A DNA stretch of 64,000 nucleotides from UBA6136 sp964386975 (lineage in GTDB: Bacteria; Pseudomonadota; Gammaproteobacteria; Methylococcales; Methylococcaceae). The stretch's first letter is position 1, and each line of letters begins with the position of its first letter. The DNA lies in assembly GCA_964386975.1 (NCBI GenBank), contig CAYLUS010000006.1, positions 1-64,000 on the forward strand, written 5' to 3'. The notes under the pieces were generated by a model, which was not told where the DNA came from, searched no databases, and worked only from the letters and a program-made list of their open reading frames with translations. Shown one piece after another: positions 50,022 to 59,596 of this stretch. Position numbers and translations under genes: made by a program.

Positions 50022-51233
50022 CTAACCCAGGTCAAATGCCTCGTGCAATGAGCGAACCGCAAGCTCCAGATACTTCTCCTGAATCACGACCGAGATCTTG
50101 ATTTCCGAGGTTGAAATCATCTGAATATTGATGCCTTCACGTGCCAGAACCTCAAACATCTTTGCCGCGATTCCGGCATGCGATCGCATCCCCACTCCAA
50201 CGATGGAGACCTTGACAATGGCATCATCACCCGAAGTTTCTCGTGCACCAAGCGCAGCGCAGGTCGTCTCAAGCAAACGGCGGGCCTTGGTGAATTCCGA
50301 ACGGTTGACCGTAAACGTGAAATTGGTGGTTCCGTCCTCGGCCACATTCTGGACAATCATGTCGACTTCAACATTGGCTTCGGCAATCGGGCCAAGAATG
50401 GCCGATGCGATGCCCGGTCGATCCGGGACACCGAGAATCGTGAGCTTGGCTTCATCGCGATTGAACGCGATCCCTGAAATCAGGGGCTTTTCCATAGTGT
50501 CATCCTCGTAACTGATCAGCGTCCCCGCCCCACCTTTGAAACTCGAAAGGACTCTGAGGGGTACGTTGTACTTTCCTGCAAATTCAACAGAACGGATTTG
50601 CAGCACCTTGGATCCGAGGCTGGCCATTTCCAGCATTTCCTCAAAGGTAATGCGATCCAGACGCCGCGCCTTTGGCTCAACGCGCGGGTCAGTGGTGTAA
50701 ACCCCATCCACATCGGTATAGATCAGGCATTCATCGGCCTTTAGCGCGGCAGCAAGTGCAACCGCAGTGGTATCGGATCCGCCCCGGCCGAGGGTCGTGA
50801 TATCACCCTTGGCGGTTACTCCCTGAAAGCCGGCGACCACCACCACGCGCCCGGCCTCAAGATCAGTGCGCATCCGCTGCGTGTCAATGTCCATGATGCG
50901 CGCTTTGGTATGCGCCTCATCCGTCTGGATCGGCACCTGGAATCCGGTGTAGGAGACGGCTGGACAACTGCGCTGCTTGAGCGCCATGGCCAGAAGACCG
51001 ATGGTGACCTGCTCCCCGGTCGAGATAATGACATCCATTTCCCGGGGGTCTGGCTGATCCTGAACCTCGCGGGCCAGGGCCACCAGACGATTGGTTTCGC
51101 CGCTCATGGCCGATACCACAACAACGATCTGGTCTCCGCGCGAGCGAGCTTCTATGACCGTCTCTGCGACATGCTGAATGCGTTCGACGCTACCGACCGA
51201 GGTGCCGCCGTACTTATGAATAAAAAGCGCCAT
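50022..51233 (-). CDS. lysC: Aspartate kinase
   Basis: 403 residues. The kinase domain starts FIHKYGGTSVGSVERIQHVA and has VVVVSAMSGETNRL, VVAGFQGVTAKGDITTLGRG, GSDTTAVALAAAL and YTDVDGVYTTDPRVEP. Two ACT domains follow from about residue 260 (KLTILGVPDRPGIASAILGP; KVSIVGVGMRSHAGIAAKMF). It phosphorylates L-aspartate, feeding lysine, threonine, methionine and diaminopimelate synthesis, and is likely feedback inhibited through the ACT domains. Monofunctional type. Confidence 0.95.
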   Translation of the reverse strand: MALFIHKYGGTSVGSVERIQHVAETVIEARSRGDQIVVVVSAMSGETNRLVALAREVQDQPDPREMDVIISTGEQVTIGLLAMALKQRSCPAVSYTGFQVPIQTDEAHTKARIMDIDTQRMRTDLEAGRVVVVAGFQGVTAKGDITTLGRGGSDTTAVALAAALKADECLIYTDVDGVYTTDPRVEPKARRLDRITFEEMLEMASLGSKVLQIRSVEFAGKYNVPLRVLSSFKGGAGTLISYEDDTMEKPLISGIAFNRDEAKLTILGVPDRPGIASAILGPIAEANVEVDMIVQNVAEDGTTNFTFTVNRSEFTKARRLLETTCAALGARETSGDDAIVKVSIVGVGMRSHAGIAAKMFEVLAREGINIQMISTSEIKISVVIQEKYLELAVRSLHEAFDLG

Positions 51234-51251
51234 GTTCGTCCTCGATATGTC

Positions 51252-53852
51252 TTAGCCAAGGACGCCCTGAATCCACTCAGGGACTGCCGCAAGGGCCGCA
51301 TCGAGCTGAGAGGGATCGTTGCCACCTGCCTGCGCCAGATCGGGTCGCCCACCGCCTTTGCCCCCGACCTTGCCCGCCACAAAATTGACCAGATCGCCGG
51401 CCTTGACCTTGGCGGTCTGGTCCTTGGAGACTCCCGCGATCAAGGACACCTTGCCATCCATCACACTCGCCAAGACGACGGCCGAGCTGCCCAGCTTGTC
51501 CCGCAACTGATCCACCAGATCGCGCAAGACCTTGGCATCGGCCTCATCAATGCGGGCCGCCAACACCTTAAGAGGTCCCACTGTCTGTGCTTTTTGCGCG
51601 AGGTCGCCACCCGAGGCACTGGCCATCTTGCCCTTGAGCCGTTCCAGTTCCTTTTCAACCGACCGGCTGCGCTCGATCAGTTGATCCAGCTTTTCCTCGA
51701 GGGCATCGCGCCCGGTCTTGATTTTTTCAGCCAGCGAACCAATCAGCCGCTCGGAGGCGCGCACCCATTCAATGGCCGCTTCACCCGTGACTGCCTCGAT
51801 GCGACGGACGCCTGATGCCACGCCGCCCTCGCTGACGATCTTAAAAAGACCGATATCGCCGGCTCGCTCGGCATGGGTTCCGCCACACAGCTCGGTGGAA
51901 AAATCCCCGATCCGCAACACACGGACCTGATCACCGTATTTTTCGCCAAACAAGGCCATGGCACCCACCTTGAGTGCGTCATCCTTGGCCATGACATCGG
52001 CCCTGACCTCGCGGTTATCCCGCACCTGCTGATTCACCGTTTGCTCGATTGCCTCCAGCTGGGCCGCCGTCAGAGGTTCAAAATGGGAGAAATCAAAACG
52101 CAGCCGCTGGGCGTTCACCTGCGAGCCTTTCTGCATTACATGGTCACCAAGATGCTGACGGAGGGCCGCATGCAGAAGGTGCGTCGCCGAGTGATTCAGG
52201 GCAGTCGCATGCCGTGAGTCAGCGTCAACCTCAGCCCATGCGGGCTGCATCGCCATGATCTCACCCTCCACGACCTTACCGACATGAAGGATGACATCCG
52301 TTCCCTGCTTCTGCGTATCGAGGACTTCAAAACGGCCACCGGACTGGCGAATCATTCCCCGGTCCCCGGCTTGCCCCCCCGATTCTCCATAGAAGGGGGT
52401 CTTTGCCAGCACCAGAGTGCCGGCATCACCAACGCTGAGCTGACGCACTTCCTGACCATCTCGATGGAGCGCGAGGACTGGGCTTTCCCCGCTCAGTTCG
52501 GAATAGCCCGTGAATTCCACCGGGTGTTCGACATGGATGTCATGGGAATAATCCACGGCAAAATGCCCCTGCGCCCTGGCCCGCTCCCGCTGCGCTGCCA
52601 TGGCCTTCTCAAAGCCCTCAAGATCAGGCACCAGGCCATGCTCGCGCGCCACATCGGCCGTCAAATCGACTGGAAATCCATAGGTATCGTAAAGCTGAAA
52701 TACCACCTCGCCGGGGATGGTGCCATCCTTGACCTTGGCCATCTGCGCCTCGAGGATTCGCATACCAAGCTCGAGGGTTTCTGCAAAACGCTCTTCTTCT
52801 TTCTTGAGAACCTGCTCAACCCGGGAGCGTGCAACCGCCAATTCCGGGTATGCCTGCCCCATGCCTTCGCACAGGGGCGCCACCAGACGGTAGAAGAAAA
52901 TGTCACGGATGCCGAGCTTATAACCATGGCGAATGGCACGCCGCGCGATGCGCCGCAAGACATAGCCCCGACCTTCATTGGAGGGCAGTACGCCATCGGC
53001 AATCAGAAAGGAACAGGAACGAATATGATCAGCCAGCACGCGGAGCGAACTGCTGTCGATGTCCTTCAAACCCGCGAGGTGTGCCGCTGCCTCAACCAGT
53101 GGCCGGAACAAATCCGTGTCGTAATTGCTGTGAACACCCTGGACCACGGCAGCGATTCGCTCAAGGCCCATGCCGGTATCGACCGAGGGCTTGGGCAACG
53201 GGGTCAGCGTGCCATCGGCAGAGCGGTCATACTGCATAAACACCAGATTCCAGATCTCAATATAGCGATCGCCATCTTCATCCGGTGAGCCGGGCGGACC
53301 GCCCGCGATATGTTCGCCGTGATCATAAAAAATCTCGGTGCAGGGACCACAAGGTCCGGTATCCCCCATGCTCCAGAAATTGTCCTTGCTGCCAATTCGC
53401 GACAGGCGATTGGGATCGATACCCACCCGCTCTATCCAAATACGCTCCGCCTCAGGATCCTTGTCGTATACCGTCACCCACAGGCGATCTGCCGGGATTT
53501 TGAGGACCCCAGTCAGAAAGGACCAGGCGAATTCAATGGCCTCCGTTTTGAAATAATCGCCAAAGCTGAAGTTGCCGAGCATTTCGAAAAAGGTATGGTG
53601 CCGGGCCGTGTAGCCGACATTCTCCAGGTCGTTATGCTTGCCACCGGCGCGTACGCAACGCTGCGAGGAGGCCGCCCGCACATAGGGCCTCTCTTCACGT
53701 CCGAGAAAGACATCCTTGAACTGGACCATGCCGGCATTGGTAAACAAAAGCGTCTGGTCATTGGCCGGAACTAATGGGCTTGAGGCAACGGGCTTATGGC
53801 CCCGCTCCTCAAAATAGCTCAGAAACAAACTCCTCAGTTCCCCACTGGTCAT
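51252..53852 (-). CDS. alaS: Alanine--tRNA ligase
   Basis: 866 residues, normal length. The N-terminus is TSGELRSLFLSYFEERGHKP, with class II motifs in SQRCVRAGGKHNDLENVGYT and MGLERIAAVVQG. The editing domain has HSATHLLHAALRQHLGDHV and CGGTHAERAGDIG (zinc-type His/Cys ligands). The C-Ala region ends with GGKGGGRPDLAQAGGND. It charges tRNA-Ala and hydrolyses mischarged species. It is in the conserved recA-recX-alaS-lysC-csrA order. Confidence 0.97.
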   Translation of the reverse strand: MTSGELRSLFLSYFEERGHKPVASSPLVPANDQTLLFTNAGMVQFKDVFLGREERPYVRAASSQRCVRAGGKHNDLENVGYTARHHTFFEMLGNFSFGDYFKTEAIEFAWSFLTGVLKIPADRLWVTVYDKDPEAERIWIERVGIDPNRLSRIGSKDNFWSMGDTGPCGPCTEIFYDHGEHIAGGPPGSPDEDGDRYIEIWNLVFMQYDRSADGTLTPLPKPSVDTGMGLERIAAVVQGVHSNYDTDLFRPLVEAAAHLAGLKDIDSSSLRVLADHIRSCSFLIADGVLPSNEGRGYVLRRIARRAIRHGYKLGIRDIFFYRLVAPLCEGMGQAYPELAVARSRVEQVLKKEEERFAETLELGMRILEAQMAKVKDGTIPGEVVFQLYDTYGFPVDLTADVAREHGLVPDLEGFEKAMAAQRERARAQGHFAVDYSHDIHVEHPVEFTGYSELSGESPVLALHRDGQEVRQLSVGDAGTLVLAKTPFYGESGGQAGDRGMIRQSGGRFEVLDTQKQGTDVILHVGKVVEGEIMAMQPAWAEVDADSRHATALNHSATHLLHAALRQHLGDHVMQKGSQVNAQRLRFDFSHFEPLTAAQLEAIEQTVNQQVRDNREVRADVMAKDDALKVGAMALFGEKYGDQVRVLRIGDFSTELCGGTHAERAGDIGLFKIVSEGGVASGVRRIEAVTGEAAIEWVRASERLIGSLAEKIKTGRDALEEKLDQLIERSRSVEKELERLKGKMASASGGDLAQKAQTVGPLKVLAARIDEADAKVLRDLVDQLRDKLGSSAVVLASVMDGKVSLIAGVSKDQTAKVKAGDLVNFVAGKVGGKGGGRPDLAQAGGNDPSQLDAALAAVPEWIQGVLG

Positions 53853-53879
53853 GCTTCAGCCTCAGACATCTTGCCGTTC

Positions 53880-54311
53880 CTAAAAATGATCATTTCCCGC
53901 GTCATTCTGCCTCAACCGGCGAAACAAACGCCCAATGGCTTCACCTTCAAAGCCCCTTCGCAAGAGGTAACGCCAACGCGCGGCGCGCTCTCTCTCATCG
54001 ATGGGTGCCGTCGCACCGAACTTCCTGAGATAGGTCTTTTCAAGAAGCAAGGCCCAATCTACGCCGCCCAGATTTTCAAGGGCCGCATCAGCGACCCTTT
54101 TGTGTTTCAATTCAGCCCGAATTCGCCGCTCGCCATAGCCCTGACGCACCCGGTTGGTGCTCAAGGCTTCTGCATATCGGCGGTCGCTCTGGTAACCCTC
54201 GGCACAGAACCAGTCCGTGACCTCATGGACTTCCCGTTCGGGGAAGCCCCGCAGGATCAACCACTGGCGCAGCTCCTCAAGCCCATAATCACGACGCGCC
54301 AGCTGCCGCAT
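53880..54311 (-). CDS. recX: Regulatory protein RecX
   Basis: 143 residues built of three-helix repeats (ALRRDYGLEEL-type: LARRDYGLEELRQWLILRGF, SDRRYAEALSTNRVRQGYGE, RRIRAELKHKRVADAALENL). RecX binds in the RecA filament groove and inhibits it. It is 41 bases downstream of recA and so probably cotranscribed. Confidence 0.88.
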   Translation of the reverse strand: MRQLARRDYGLEELRQWLILRGFPEREVHEVTDWFCAEGYQSDRRYAEALSTNRVRQGYGERRIRAELKHKRVADAALENLGGVDWALLLEKTYLRKFGATAPIDERERAARWRYLLRRGFEGEAIGRLFRRLRQNDAGNDHF

Positions 54312-54352
54312 GCAGGCGGCCTTGATGGCGTTACGAACCGCGTCGGTCTCGG

Positions 54353-55414
54353 TCAGAAGGGATCCTCGGCAGCCAGAGGCACCTCGGCGGCACGCGCGGA
54401 GGCTGGCGCCGTCAGGAGTTTCTCCCGGAGCTGCGCCTCCAGCCGCTGAGAAGCCTCAGGGTGTTCATGGAGATAGGTCTTGGCATTGTCCTTGCCCTGA
54501 CCGATGCGGTCCCCACCATAGCTGTACCAGGAACCTGCCTTCTGAATCAGGTCATGCGCGACGCCGAGGTCCACCAATTCACCCTCGCGAGAGACGCCTT
54601 CTCCATAGATAATCTCGAACTCGGCGTTGCGAAACGGCGGTGCGACCTTGTTTTTCACCACCTTGACCCGGGTTTCATTGCCGATCACTTCATCACCCGA
54701 CTTGATCGCACCGAGCCGGCGGATATCGAGACGGACGGACGCATAAAACTTGAGTGCATTGCCACCCGTCGTGGTTTCAGGGCTGCCAAACATGACGCCA
54801 ATCTTCATACGAATCTGGTTGATGAAGATCACCAGCGTGTTGGAACGCTTGATATTGGCAGTCAGTTTGCGCAGCGCCTGTGACATCAAGCGCGCCTGCA
54901 GACCGACATGAGAATCCCCCATTTCGCCTTCGATTTCCGCCTTGGGTGTCAACGCCGCAACCGAGTCGACCACGACCACATCGACACCACCGGAACGCAC
55001 CAGCATGTCAGCAATTTCCAGTGCCTGCTCGCCAGTATCCGGTTGCGAGACCAAAAGTTCATCGAGGTTGACGCCGATCTTCTCGGCATAGATTGGATCA
55101 AGCGCGTGCTCAGCATCAATGAAAGCCGCGACCCCACCCAACTTCTGGGCCTGGGCAATCACTTCCAACGTCAGCGTGGTCTTGCCGGATGACTCCGGGC
55201 CATAAATTTCAACGATCCGACCGCGGGGCAGTCCGCCACAGCCCAGCGCAATGTCCAGCGCCAGCGAACCGGTCGGAATCACCTCAAGATCACGGTTGGC
55301 TGGCGCATCGCCCATGCGCATGACCGAACCTTTGCCGAATTGCTTTTCGATTTGCGAAAGCGCTGCATTCAGGGCTTTCTGCTTGTTTTCATCCATCGCA
55401 ACTGTCGCTGACAT
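54353..55414 (-). CDS. recA: Recombinase RecA
   Basis: 353 residues. Walker A is EIYGPESSGKTTLTLEVIAQ, Walker B VDVVVVDSVAALTPKAEIEG, loop 1 and loop 2 are in GEMGDSHVGLQARLMSQALR and MFGSPETTTGGNALKFYASV, and the acidic C-tail ends EVPLAAEDPF. It catalyses strand exchange and SOS activation. The 192-base gap upstream has no CTGT-N8-ACAG LexA box; a different SOS operator or another promoter is possible. Confidence 0.98.
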   Translation of the reverse strand: MSATVAMDENKQKALNAALSQIEKQFGKGSVMRMGDAPANRDLEVIPTGSLALDIALGCGGLPRGRIVEIYGPESSGKTTLTLEVIAQAQKLGGVAAFIDAEHALDPIYAEKIGVNLDELLVSQPDTGEQALEIADMLVRSGGVDVVVVDSVAALTPKAEIEGEMGDSHVGLQARLMSQALRKLTANIKRSNTLVIFINQIRMKIGVMFGSPETTTGGNALKFYASVRLDIRRLGAIKSGDEVIGNETRVKVVKNKVAPPFRNAEFEIIYGEGVSREGELVDLGVAHDLIQKAGSWYSYGGDRIGQGKDNAKTYLHEHPEASQRLEAQLREKLLTAPASARAAEVPLAAEDPF

Positions 55415-55606
55415 TTTCGTATCCTAATTGATAATTATCTCATACCGCCAAGGGCGGGCGATAGCACCGTCCTTGCGATACAGCCAAAGCGTCGACGCTA
55501 CAGCGCCGCTGGCGCTCACCCCAGTCCTGAATCAGTCACGCACGGACTCTGGGCATGGGCGGATGTTAGCACAAGCTAAATTTGCATTCGAAAAAGCTGG
55601 CGCTCT

Positions 55607-56089
55607 TCACAACATGGCGCTTATCCCCTTCAGCGCCCGGGCGACCGCCTGCGCCCGGATCCCTGCTCGGTCTCCCTGAAACTGAAAACAACCCACCACC
55701 GGCTGCTGAGCGCGCCGCTGCCAGGCCAGCCAGACCTGTCCCACCGGCTTCTCCCCGGAACCCCCACCCGGCCCGGCAATGCCGCTGACCGCGACGGCAA
55801 GATCCGCCCGCGATCGCTCCAGTGCCCCAAAAGCCATGGCCGTAACGACCTCGCCGCTCACTGCACCAAATGCGTCAATCAGCGCCGGATCCACCCCCAG
55901 CAGCGTCGACTTGGAGGCATTGCTATAGGTCACAAAGCCACAATCGAACCAGGCCGAGCTTCCGGCAATCGCGGTCATGCAGGTGGCAATCCACCCGCCC
56001 GTGCAGGATTCCGCCGTCACCAGGCAAAGTCCCAAGGCCTCCAGATGCGTGCCGGTCTCTCGTGCCATTTCTTCAAGATCTTCAATCAC
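55607..56089 (-). CDS. CinA C-terminal domain protein (nicotinamide-nucleotide amidase-like)
   Basis: About 160 residues from a GTG at 56089 (GGGGG eight bases upstream); a TTG at 56110 and an ATG at 56068 are alternatives. Markers are LCLVTAESCTGGWIATCMTA, GFVTYSNASKSTLLGV, VSGEVVTAMAFGALE and VAVSGIAGPGGGSGEKPVGQ. The family (PncC) hydrolyses nicotinamide mononucleotide to nicotinate mononucleotide. It is a single-domain form without the N-terminal molybdopterin-like domain. Adjacent to recA, as in many Gammaproteobacteria. Confidence 0.9.
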   Translation of the reverse strand: MIEDLEEMARETGTHLEALGLCLVTAESCTGGWIATCMTAIAGSSAWFDCGFVTYSNASKSTLLGVDPALIDAFGAVSGEVVTAMAFGALERSRADLAVAVSGIAGPGGGSGEKPVGQVWLAWQRRAQQPVVGCFQFQGDRAGIRAQAVARALKGISAML

Positions 56090-56187
56090 AAATACCCCCG
56101 TTGAAGTCAATGCCAGTCAGGCCGTGCCGCCGCAAGGACCGTGAAGGCATAGAACTGGAGACGCTTTCGATCCTTTAAAATCAAACC

Positions 56188-58758
56188 ATGAGCGCACCCG
56201 ACACGACCCTCTCGCAACACACACCTTTGATGCAGCAATATCTTCGCATCAAAGCGGACCATCCCGACCGTCTTTTGTTCTTCAGAATGGGCGATTTCTA
56301 TGAGCTCTTTTACGAAGATGCGCAAAAGGCCGCCCGCCTGTTGGACATCACGCTGACCGCGCGGGGTGAATCTGCTGGCGCGCCGATCCCGATGGCCGGG
56401 CTCCCCTACCATGCCGCAGAGGGCTACTTGGCGCGGCTCATTCGACACGGTCAGTCGATTGCCATCTGTGAGCAAGTGGGAGAGCCCTCAGGCGGCAAAG
56501 GCCTGGTCGAACGAAAGGTGGTTCGGATCCTTACCCCGGGAACGGTGACAGAGGAGGCCTTGCTGGAGGATCGACGGGATGTCTTGTTGGTCGCGCTCTC
56601 ACACCAGAAAAAGGGCTTTGGCCTTGCCGCTCTCGACATCTCGGGCGGCCGCTTTTCGGTCCAGGACCTTCGCAGCGAAGAGGCGGTCCAGAGCGAACTC
56701 GAGCGTCTGAATCCTGCCGAAATCCTGATCAGTGAAGACTGGCATCTGCCCCAGCTGCTGGATGGCCGGTTGGGGGTCAGCCGGCGGCCGGCGTGGCACT
56801 TCGATCCAGAGAGCGCACGTCACCTGCTGCTACGCCAGTTTGCGGTAGGTAGCCTTGACGCCTATGGCTGCGAGAATCGGCCGGCACCTGTCGCCGCGGC
56901 CGGTGCCTTGCTTCAGTATGTCAAGGACATGCAGCAGTCGGCACTGCCACATATTCAGGGCATGCGACTGGAAAGCCGGGACGATGTCATCGTCCTCGAT
57001 GCGGCAACCCGCCGCAATCTTGAACTGGATTTTCATCCCTCGGGGCGCCTCGAACTAACGCTTTTCGGCGTGCTTGATCATACCGTTACCGCCATGGGCG
57101 GGCGACTTCTCAGGCGCTGGCTTCACCAGCCGCTCAGAGACCCGCAAACGCTCGAGGCACGCTATGACACGATCGACCAGATTCGAGATGCGCGCATCGA
57201 TGCGCCAGTCCGTGCCCTTTTGCGAAAAATCGGTGATGTCGAACGCATCGTCTCCCGCATCGCATTGGGCAACGCGCGCCCCAGGGACCTCACGACATTG
57301 AGGGCAGCGCTTGAAAGTCTTCCTGAAATCAACGCCCACATGGCCCCCATCGAAGGCCGGCTTGCGAAAAATCTTAGAAACAACATCGCCCCCCGACCTG
57401 AGGTCCTGTCCCTCATCCAAAAGGCAATTGTCGATGATCCCCCCACCTTGATTCGCGAGGGGGGGGTCATTGCTCAAGGCTATCATCCAGAACTCGACGC
57501 GCTGCGGCTGCTGAGCCAAAACCATGATCAATTTCTGATCGAGCTTGAAGCCCGTGAACGAGAAGCCAGCGGTCTTCCCGGCCTCAAGATCGGATTCAAC
57601 AGGGTCCAGGGTTTTTACCTTGAACTTTCCCGCTCGTTGGCCGAGCAAGTGCCCCCCCATTTCATTCGAAGACAAACGCTTAAAGGCGTCGAACGCTATA
57701 TCACCCCTGAGTTGAAAGCATTCGAAGACAAGGTCCTGAGCGCTCGGGAGCGGGCACTTGCCTTTGAAAAAACCCTGTTCGATGCCTTGCTCGCTCAGCT
57801 GAGCATGGAGCTTCAGCCGCTAAAGGCACTGGCTGAAGGGCTCGCCGAAATCGATGTCCTGACCAATCTCGCAGAACGTGCCGGGCAGTTAGGTTTCGTG
57901 CGGCCGCAATTGACCCCGACGCCGGGTCTCTCGATTCGGGGTGGGCGTCATCCGGTAGTCGAAAGCGTCCTTAGAGAACCCTTTGTTGCCAATGACCTCG
58001 AACTTGGCCCCGAGCGACGCATGCTGGTCATTACAGGCCCCAACATGGGGGGCAAGTCGACCTACATGCGTCAGGCCGCCATCATTGTCCTGATGGCGCA
58101 CATCGGCAGCCACGTCCCGGCCGATGCCGCACGCATCGGCCCGATTGATCGGATCTTTACCCGCATCGGTGCCTCTGATGATCTGGCCAGCGGACGATCC
58201 ACGTTCATGGTCGAAATGACCGAAACCGCCAATATCCTGCATCATGCGGGCCCGCTGAGTCTGGTTCTCATGGATGAAGTCGGGCGGGGCACCAGCACCT
58301 TCGATGGACTCTCTCTGGCCTTCGCAGCGGCCGAGCACCTCGCAGAAAAGGCGCAATCCTTTACCCTGTTTGCTACCCATTATTTCGAATTGATCACCTT
58401 GGCTCAGACCTGTGCCGGCGTCGCCAACGTCCATCTGGATGCGGCAGAACACAGCCAGGGCGTGGTGTTCCTGCATGCAGTCAAGGAGGGGCCCGCCAAT
58501 CAGAGTTACGGGCTTCAGGTCGCGGCACTGGCGGGCGTACCGCCCGCCGTGGTCAAGCGGGCCCGTGAGCGCCTGATCCAGCTGGAAGAGAGAGCCGTTC
58601 GCGAACGACCGAGCACCCGCAAGGGCGTGCAACTGGATCTCTTTGCATCGCTTGAGGTCCATCCGGCATTGGAGCTACTTGAGAACACCGACCCCAACAC
58701 GCTCTCGCCCCGCGAAGCGCTGGATCTCTTATTCAGGCTGAAGGACTTGAAACCCTAG
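56188..58758 (+). CDS. mutS: DNA mismatch repair protein MutS
   Basis: 856 residues. The mismatch-reading N-terminus contains LLFFRMGDFYELFYEDAQKA (the FxE motif). The ATPase has Walker A in VITGPNMGGKSTYMRQAAI and LVLMDEVGRGTSTFDGLSLA, with TLFATHYFEL next. The length matches MutS1. It recognises mismatches and signals MutL. It diverges from cinA, with a TAAAAT near the start but no clear promoter. Confidence 0.97.
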   Translation: MSAPDTTLSQHTPLMQQYLRIKADHPDRLLFFRMGDFYELFYEDAQKAARLLDITLTARGESAGAPIPMAGLPYHAAEGYLARLIRHGQSIAICEQVGEPSGGKGLVERKVVRILTPGTVTEEALLEDRRDVLLVALSHQKKGFGLAALDISGGRFSVQDLRSEEAVQSELERLNPAEILISEDWHLPQLLDGRLGVSRRPAWHFDPESARHLLLRQFAVGSLDAYGCENRPAPVAAAGALLQYVKDMQQSALPHIQGMRLESRDDVIVLDAATRRNLELDFHPSGRLELTLFGVLDHTVTAMGGRLLRRWLHQPLRDPQTLEARYDTIDQIRDARIDAPVRALLRKIGDVERIVSRIALGNARPRDLTTLRAALESLPEINAHMAPIEGRLAKNLRNNIAPRPEVLSLIQKAIVDDPPTLIREGGVIAQGYHPELDALRLLSQNHDQFLIELEAREREASGLPGLKIGFNRVQGFYLELSRSLAEQVPPHFIRRQTLKGVERYITPELKAFEDKVLSARERALAFEKTLFDALLAQLSMELQPLKALAEGLAEIDVLTNLAERAGQLGFVRPQLTPTPGLSIRGGRHPVVESVLREPFVANDLELGPERRMLVITGPNMGGKSTYMRQAAIIVLMAHIGSHVPADAARIGPIDRIFTRIGASDDLASGRSTFMVEMTETANILHHAGPLSLVLMDEVGRGTSTFDGLSLAFAAAEHLAEKAQSFTLFATHYFELITLAQTCAGVANVHLDAAEHSQGVVFLHAVKEGPANQSYGLQVAALAGVPPAVVKRARERLIQLEERAVRERPSTRKGVQLDLFASLEVHPALELLENTDPNTLSPREALDLLFRLKDLKP

Positions 58759-58770
58759 GAGGACACCGCA

Positions 58771-58789
58771 CGCCCCCTTCGTGGGGGCG
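58771..58789. terminator. GC-rich hairpin between mutS and the dsbC-like gene
   Basis: CGCCCCC-TTCGT-GGGGGCG forms a perfect seven-pair stem 12 bases after the mutS stop and 28 bases after the dsbC-like stop on the other strand. It is placed like a shared terminator, but there is no T-run, so pausing or Rho-dependent ends are as likely. Confidence 0.45.
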
Positions 58790-58817
58790 CGGGCATGGGA
58801 CGCCGAATTCTGGCGGA

Positions 58818-59582
58818 TCAGTTCTTGTCGCTACCTTGGGCGGCTTTTTCCTTGACGCCCTCAGGAAGGGTCTCCGGCTGCTCCTCGAGCGTTTTCAGTA
58901 GCTCTTGAGCCGGGACATAACCGGGCAGAATCAAGCCTTTCTCGGTCACGATCATGGGCGTTCCATTGGCGCCCATGGCGGTTGCCAATGCCATATGCTC
59001 GTCAATCGGATTTTTACAGGTTTTCCGAGCCAGGCTTTCCCCTGATTTTGCCCGCGTCAGGGCAGCATTGCGATCCTTTGCACACCAGACCGTGACCGCC
59101 TTGTAGTAAGAATCCGTATCCTTGCCGGCGCGCGGGAAGAAGAGGTAACGAACCTCGATGCCCTCACGCAGGTAGCTGTCGATTTCCGAATGCAGTTTCC
59201 GGCAATAGCCACAATCGATGTCGGTGAAGACATAGACCAGATGCTTGGCGATCTTCGGCTTGAAAACAATCATGTTGTCGATGCCGATCTTGTCCAGCGC
59301 CTTCAAGCGCGCACCTGACAAGCGCTTTTCAGAAAGATCTTCGCGTGTTGCAAGATCAATCATCGAGCCATGGATCAGGTACTGGCCGTTTTCCGAGACG
59401 TAAAACATCCGGGCACCCACAATGACCTCATAGAGACCCTTGATCGGGGACTCATTAATGGCGTCGGGCTTGATGCTCGGCAAAGTCTTTTTAAGGGCTG
59501 CCTCGATGGCATGCGAGTCGGCGTGCGCTGCGCCTGAAATGAGCATCAGGCTCGCGAGTACCATCTTTAAAAAAGCAGTCAT
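58818..59582 (-). CDS. dsbC: DsbC-like periplasmic disulfide isomerase
   Basis: 254 residues. A signal peptide (MVLASLMLISGAAHA) is followed by an N-terminal dimerisation-type domain (ALKKTLPSIKPDAINESPIK). The thioredoxin fold carries the active site TDIDCGYCRKLHSEIDSYLR and the cis-Pro in GANGTPMIVTEKGLILPGY. CGYC and the domain order fit DsbC, which reshuffles incorrect disulfides in the periplasm. The Lys-rich tail (KEKAAQGSDKN) is a small addition. It occupies the spot after rseP where bamA lies in many relatives. Confidence 0.88.
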   Translation of the reverse strand: MTAFLKMVLASLMLISGAAHADSHAIEAALKKTLPSIKPDAINESPIKGLYEVIVGARMFYVSENGQYLIHGSMIDLATREDLSEKRLSGARLKALDKIGIDNMIVFKPKIAKHLVYVFTDIDCGYCRKLHSEIDSYLREGIEVRYLFFPRAGKDTDSYYKAVTVWCAKDRNAALTRAKSGESLARKTCKNPIDEHMALATAMGANGTPMIVTEKGLILPGYVPAQELLKTLEEQPETLPEGVKEKAAQGSDKN

Positions 59583-59596
59583 AGGAACTCCAAAGG

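Noticed and set aside
55607..56110. CinA fragment as a broken gene
   Set aside because: It lacks the N-terminal domain of long CinA, but the single-domain form next to recA is common and intact.
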